NCBI GenBank assembly: GCA_001179505.1 | Contig: CDMY01000603.1 | Span: forward strand, 124,001 to 188,000 | Source: Vitrella brassicaformis | Taxonomy: Eukaryota; Sar; Vitrellaceae | DNA: 64,000 nt | Direction of reading: 5' to 3' | Shown: piece by piece, positions 59,752 to 64,000 of the stretch | Layout: every line of letters begins with the position of its first letter | Numbering within the stretch: position 1 is the stretch's first letter | The notes under the pieces: generated by a model | The model's database searches: none | The model's input: only the letters and a program-made list of their open reading frames with translations | Told to the model about the DNA's origin: nothing | Made by a program: the position numbers and the translations under genes

Positions 59752-60604
59752 TGTATGCGCTGATCAATGATGGATCAGGACAGGAGCACTTTGGGTGACA
59801 CTCGGTGCTGCATATCTATGAGTCCTCGGAAGAATGAGGCTCCGTCGTCAGCAACGCGACCCCCTACCACCACCACTCAATGGCTTCGTCCTACCGAATC
59901 GCCTGCTACGCTACCACCACATGTATTATGGACAAACACGCGAAGATCATTTTGCGATTTACCTCTTGTAATATGTCTTGCGATGTTTTGTCTGGCTCCC
60001 TGCCCGCAGGTCTGTGTTCGTCCGCCTGCCAATGTCATATCACGTCGCATGTTCACGCTGGCGACTTATCGGTCGTTTCCTGTCTTACCAGGTCCGAACG
60101 CGGAGCAGAACAGACCAAAGATATTGGAGACAATAAAGACACTTCCTTTTTGCTTTTCAGGTCGGCCTCGTGGTGGACCAGGTCAGTCACATGTCATGTA
60201 CGCAAAGTTATTGTGATGGATGCATCAATTGTGTGATTTGGTGTCTCAGACGTCCGTGCCGTCCATCCGACGCTAGGCTATCATCGTGCCTTCGACTGGA
60301 CAAGCATCACGCCTCACTGTGCACCGTCACATCAACCTAAAGCGGTGCTGGCCTACGCTTCGCCTCGCATTTCCTCTCCGCTCCCGCCCTGTGGGAGTCT
60401 GTAGATTCTCCGGCACTGCGTCTTTTGCTTGGCTTTGGCCTTGATCAGAGCTGTATATCAATTGCAAAATGTGTTCTGAGTCGTGAATCATCATTGACTA
60501 TCGACAAATAGGTCCATTCAATTGTGTGTCTATTGAGTGAAGCTAACGCATCGTTCCGAACACTTCACCGGTTGCAAATTGAAGCCATTTGAGTCAGCCA
60601 TGTT
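59752..60604. other. intergenic stretch, no gene supported
   Basis: Contains overlapping frames up to about 150 codons (59767-60216) with no motif and with composition like intron/UTR. It separates the coiled-coil gene from the inverted-repeat element. Confidence 0.45.
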
Positions 60605-61204
60605 CACGACAAGGCAAGGTCTGGGCGAAAAGCTGGATGGCGAGCTCAAAAGCTAGCGATCTGCCGGAGAAGATAGCTTTCGCCGCAGAAAGCCATCTGC
60701 CGCTGCAGAAATACACCTCTCCACTCAAAAAGACAGCTTTCTATTGCAGAAAGCCAGATGGTCCATCAAAAAGACAGCTTTCTGTACAGAAAGTCAGCTT
60801 TCCGTACAGAAAGACAGCTTTCTGCCACAGAAAGACAGCTTTCTGCACAGAAAGACAGCTCGCTGAGGCAGAAAGACAGCTTTCTGGCGGGCGTGACATC
60901 TTTCCGGCGGGCGTGACAGCTTTCCGGCGGGCGTGACATCTTTCCGATGGGCGTGACAGCTTTCCGATCGGCGTGACAGCACGCTGCCTCTCGTGGCACC
61001 AGCTGCTTCAATGCACCACACTCACACGCACACAGACACACATTGAGGCGTCAACTGGCCATGGAGGGTCTCTGCAAGCCCTCCATTCACATGATCCATC
61101 CATGGCCAACCAACACACACGGGTGGGGGACGCACTCATTCACACACACACACACACACACAGACAGTCACTCAGACAGTCACTCACTCAGACACCCACA
61201 CGCA
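60605..61204 (+). repeat. left inverted arm of the foldback element
   Basis: Contains the hairpin units at about 60770-60880 and five 20-bp tandem units at 60881-60980. It carries extra hairpin units compared with the right arm, so the arms have diverged by repeat number more than by substitution. Confidence 0.85.
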
Positions 61205-62353
61205 CGTGCAAGCCACTATCTACACTATCTACACACGTCGCGTCTCGTCCGTCTGAGCCGCGGGCGGTACAGTGTGTGTCTCGCACAGGCGGGGCTGCGG
61301 CAGCTCTGAGTCGGGCACCCACAACTCGCACTACGAAAACGAGACGTGAGATAGGACTGTCGTTGTGTGGTGGTGATGGGCTGACCGACCGATGCTGTGT
61401 CGTGAGGCTCTTGCTGCATCCATCGATCCACAGAGACACAGCCATGCATCCACCTCGAGTGCGCGTGTGATTTATTGGCTGGCTTACCCGATGCCGATCG
61501 TGCCGAAGTAAGTCGCCAGACGCTGCACACAAAGACACAAAAACACAAACCATTCTCTTTTGTGTCTCATCCGCACATGGTCCCTCTCTGTCTGCCGGTC
61601 GATGCGCGTCAGCGGCACTCTGATCAGACCGTCAGCAGACACACATGCACTGCAACAGAAGGCGAGTGCATCGATTGACCCAGAGGCGTCAGTCAATCAA
61701 TCAAGCAATACGAATACCTATGACATATGTGTATCCAACAGTGATCGATCAGTCAATCAGTCAATCAGTCGGCCAGCCAGTCGGACAACAAAGCCGAGAG
61801 AGAAAGAAAGAGAGATTTCAAACTCCACCCCTTTGCTCAAGAGGTAATTCGCTCCACAAAAGCAGGACAGGCACAAAACAGTCACAAACAATAAACACCA
61901 CAAGCGCCATGAATGCCACAAAAAGAGAGCATTCAGTCATACAAACAAAACCTATGTGTGTGTCTGTCTGCCTGTCTGTCTGCATTTGGTTGTTCATGCC
62001 GACCGAGGCCGCGTCTGAGTTCGTGCGTATCGCTGATGGCATGCAATTGAATCGTCAGACCACAGTCAGCGAGACACGAAAAGCGTACTTCCACTCATGC
62101 ATGGATGGATGGGCGGATGCGTCTGTGTGCCGATCAGACCAGCTGTTTCCACTGACCGAGAAGGTGAAGTCTACATGCCATCGCACTTCTTGCAAAGGAA
62201 CTTGCACATCACAATAAGTGCAGCCATTCAAAATGTCGTGAGTTGAGAAGAGAGCGTGCATGGTCAGAGAGCTCTCAGGTTGTCGCTGCCACATCGCATC
62301 GTCCCACCCCTGTTGCCCACTGTGTATTATCGCGACAGGGTGTGGGCGTGTGG
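61205..62353. other. spacer of the foldback element
   Basis: Unique sequence between the arms, with (AATC)-like tracts near 61690-61770. Frames up to 190 codons exist (61645-62217) but show no motif or codon character; nothing resembles a transposase, integrase or reverse transcriptase. Confidence 0.55.
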
Positions 62354-62908
62354 GCGTGTGGGTGTCTGAGTGAGTGACTGTCTGAGTGACTGTCTGTGTG
62401 TGTGTGTGTGTGAATGAGTGCGTCCCCCACCCGTGTGTGTTGGTTGGCCATGGATGGATCATGTGAATGGAGGGCTTGCAGAGACCCTCCATGGCCAGTT
62501 GACGCCTCAATGTGTGTCTGTGTGCGTGTGAGTGTGGTGCATTGAAGCAGCTGGTGCCACGAGAGGCAGCGTGCTGTCACGCCGATCGGAAAGATGCCAC
62601 GCCCATCGGAAAGATGTCACGCCCGCCGGAAAGCTGCCACGCCCGCCGGAAAGATGTCACGCCCGCCGGAAAGCTGTCTTTCTGCCTCAGCGAGCTGTCT
62701 TTCTGTGCGGAAAGCTGTCTTTCTGTGGCAGAAAGCTGTCTTTTTGATGGACCATCTGGCTTTCTGCAATGGGAAGCTGTCTTTTTGAGTGGAGAGGTGT
62801 ATTTCTGCAGCGGCAGATGGCTTTTTGCGGCGAAAGCTATCTTCTCCGGCAGATCGCTAGCTTTTGAGCTCGCCATCCAGCTTTTCGCCCAGACCTTGCC
62901 TTGTCGTG
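62354..62908 (-). repeat. right inverted arm of the foldback element
   Basis: Reverse-complement counterpart of 60605-61204; the 20-bp units lie at about 62578-62690 and the hairpin units at about 62690-62745. Confidence 0.85.
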
Positions 62909-62953
62909 TCGAATTGCATTCAGGGTCTATCCATTTGTGATCGGATAGAAACA

Positions 62954-64000
62954 AGCAAAAGCTGGCAATCCCTTCCGTGTTCGTGCAGCCCCCTCTCCGT
63001 GTTGCATGTTCGAACGGGGCGAACGCGTGGCGAGTCCCGACAGCCCAACGGAGGAGGGAACTTCATGCTTGACACACTCGCCTTCCTCCTTCGCCACACT
63101 GCGAGTTCCATGATTTGGGGCCGAGCTAGGGATGGAGATGTCACCGAGGAACAGCCCTTGTCCTCTCTCGCCGGCCAGGGGGATAGCCGCCTTGAAGCCC
63201 TGTCAGGTGCACGGCGACAATGAGCCAGATCTGGATGTGATCAGCATCTCATCCAACCAGCAAGGGACTGACCCCATCGAAGGAGGCAACAGGCGAGCCG
63301 TTGGTGACCACATCGTGCTCACACCTTCCCATATCGGCCACCAGGACGACACACAGGCAGGGGACAGCACCGCGCAACCGCAAGACACCGTTGTTGATCA
63401 TGCTGTCAAGCAGCCCCCCGGCCAGCCCAGCGGCACCCAAGATGACGAAGAACACAGTGCGGGGCAACCACCTTTCTATCGAACAGCACTCTCGTCGACG
63501 AGCACCGCCTTCGCATTGACAGACAAGGTCGCCGCTGCGGAGAAAAATCATCAGCACAGTCAGCCGTGGACCAGAGACACGTGCTGCCGGGTCAGCGCCA
63601 CAAGGCAGCCCCATAAGGATCGCATGAGTGATTACAGAGGAGATGCCGAGGAAAACGTCGACACGAGAGAATCCTCTCGTCGTCAGTTGCGTTGTGAGGA
63701 GCGTGCAATAACGGAGTCGGTACGGGGCTTCAGGTATGATACCGAATTACCTCACAAATGAACGCCTCTCTATTCTCCCTGCCTGTCCACGGAGGCTGCA
63801 GGATACGAAGCGGCATACGAAGAACATCCAACAATTCTCGAGTACAAGACGATAAGCCATCCTGACCGCAGCACAACAGAAGTACTTGTCGGCGCACATT
63901 TCAGCCCAGAGCCGCTTAAGACGACCATCAAGCGAGTCCTTCGAGTTATTCTATGGCAGCTGACGGCGGCCGTCGGCGTTAGTCTGTGTATTGTTGCACT
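62954..64000 (+). repeat. inverted segmental duplicate of 29990-31060
   Basis: From about 62954 to the window end the plus strand matches the minus strand of about 31060-29990: upstream region, first exon, intron and start of the second exon, with only scattered differences inside the gene and more in the upstream part. The copy begins 46 bp beyond the right end of the foldback element and continues past the window. Confidence 0.88.
63132..64000 (+). CDS. multipass membrane protein, local family copy C (partial; 3' splice site damaged)
   Basis: First exon 63132-63733 (ATG at 63132 or 63138) is open throughout: 'MSPRNSPCPLSPARGIAALK' and an acidic/Gln-rich region, ending 'AITESVRGFR' at a GT donor. 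The second exon should begin at 63791 ('EAAGYEAAYEEHPTILEYKT') and continues past the window into the first membrane segment. Compared with copy B, the acceptor dinucleotide at 63789-63790 is AC instead of AG, so normal splicing of the first intron should fail. The nearest AG downstream (63793-63794) would shift the frame. The 10-bp insertion of copy B is absent. The copy may therefore be a pseudogene, or may use another acceptor. Function unknown, as for copies A and B. Confidence 0.6.

Larger units (their letters stand above)
60605..62908. mobile_element. foldback-type element: 2.3 kb with 555-600-bp inverted arms
   Basis: The left arm (60605-61204) and right arm (62354-62908) are inverted copies, nearly identical over long blocks, beginning at the outer end CACGACAAGGCAAGG. 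Each arm has, from outside inward: a unique block, a cluster of self-complementary units (AGAAAGACAGCTTTCT core), about five tandem 20-bp units (CTTTCCGGCGGGCGTGACAG type), a unique block, and a CA/CAGT repeat. The 1.15-kb spacer (61205-62353) has no transposase I can recognise. Long structured inverted arms with internal tandem repeats and no enzyme resemble foldback (FB-like) transposons or large non-autonomous TIR elements. No target-site duplication is obvious at the ends. Confidence 0.75.

Noticed and set aside
59767-60216. Possible small gene downstream of the coiled-coil protein
   Set aside because: No motif, no splice-consistent extension and composition like UTR.
60589-60936. 115-codon open frame in the left arm (and its mirror at 62577-62954)
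   Set aside because: Open only because the arm is made of tandem units; the same frame appears in both inverted arms, and the translation is repetitive with no domain.
62578-62690. Regular 20-bp repeats that could suggest a CRISPR array
   Set aside because: Units are directly abutting with no unique spacers, the organism is eukaryotic, and the array is mirrored in the other arm of the inverted repeat.

Overview
The window is nuclear DNA from a gene-dense, GC-rich eukaryote. Almost every gene is split by short introns, mostly about 45-110 nt, that begin GT and end AG and often contain CA/TG microsatellites. Spacers are full of (TGTC)n, (ATGG)n and (GGGA)n tracts. Gene content (OSCP1, a SURP-CID splicing factor, an IQ/B-box giant, EF-hand and CCCH proteins, a PhoX/DUF839 protein) together with this intron and repeat style suggests an alveolate-like protist; a chromerid such as Vitrella is my best guess, an inference not proven by the sequence. 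I see no rRNA, tRNA, CRISPR array or prokaryotic operon. All exon-intron structures were built by hand from splice signals, reading phase and protein sense, so individual boundaries can be wrong by alternative splice choice.

Layout. 3-317: 3' end of an unidentified gene. 421-4317 (+): CHERP-like SURP/CID/RS protein. 5375-8035 (-): secreted PhoX/DUF839 beta-propeller protein. 8782-11459 (-): unidentified acidic nuclear-type protein whose 5' side abuts an assembly gap inside a poly-G run. 12426-14756 (-): multipass membrane protein 'family copy A'. 14891-27489 (+): about 42 exons coding a roughly 3,270-residue SH3/B-box/IQ-repeat protein. 27926-30835 (-): membrane family copy B. 31140-33677 (+): EF-hand protein. 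34201-39980 (-): large propeller-plus-helical protein, possibly a Nup160-type nucleoporin. 40161-41951 (+): two-finger CCCH RNA-binding protein. 41952-48692: 6.7 kb with no recognisable gene, repeat-rich, with a second 300-N gap. 48693-50322 (+): OSCP1. 50596-53777 (-): TTF1/Reb1-like Myb protein. 54224-55466 (-): basic/acidic nuclear-type protein. 55680-59751 (+): long coiled-coil protein. 60605-62908: a 2.3 kb foldback-type inverted repeat. 62954-64000 (+): membrane family copy C, an inverted duplicate of copy B's 5' end.

Organisation. Genes are mostly arranged as divergent pairs sharing 130-310 bp promoters (14756/14891, 30835/31140, 39980/40161, 55466/55680) and convergent pairs (CHERP/PhoX, EF-hand/propeller, OSCP1/Myb). 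The most unusual features are the recently duplicated membrane-protein family, in which copies B and C carry different lesions, the foldback element beside copy C, the giant IQ protein, and a cluster of candidate GC-AG introns.
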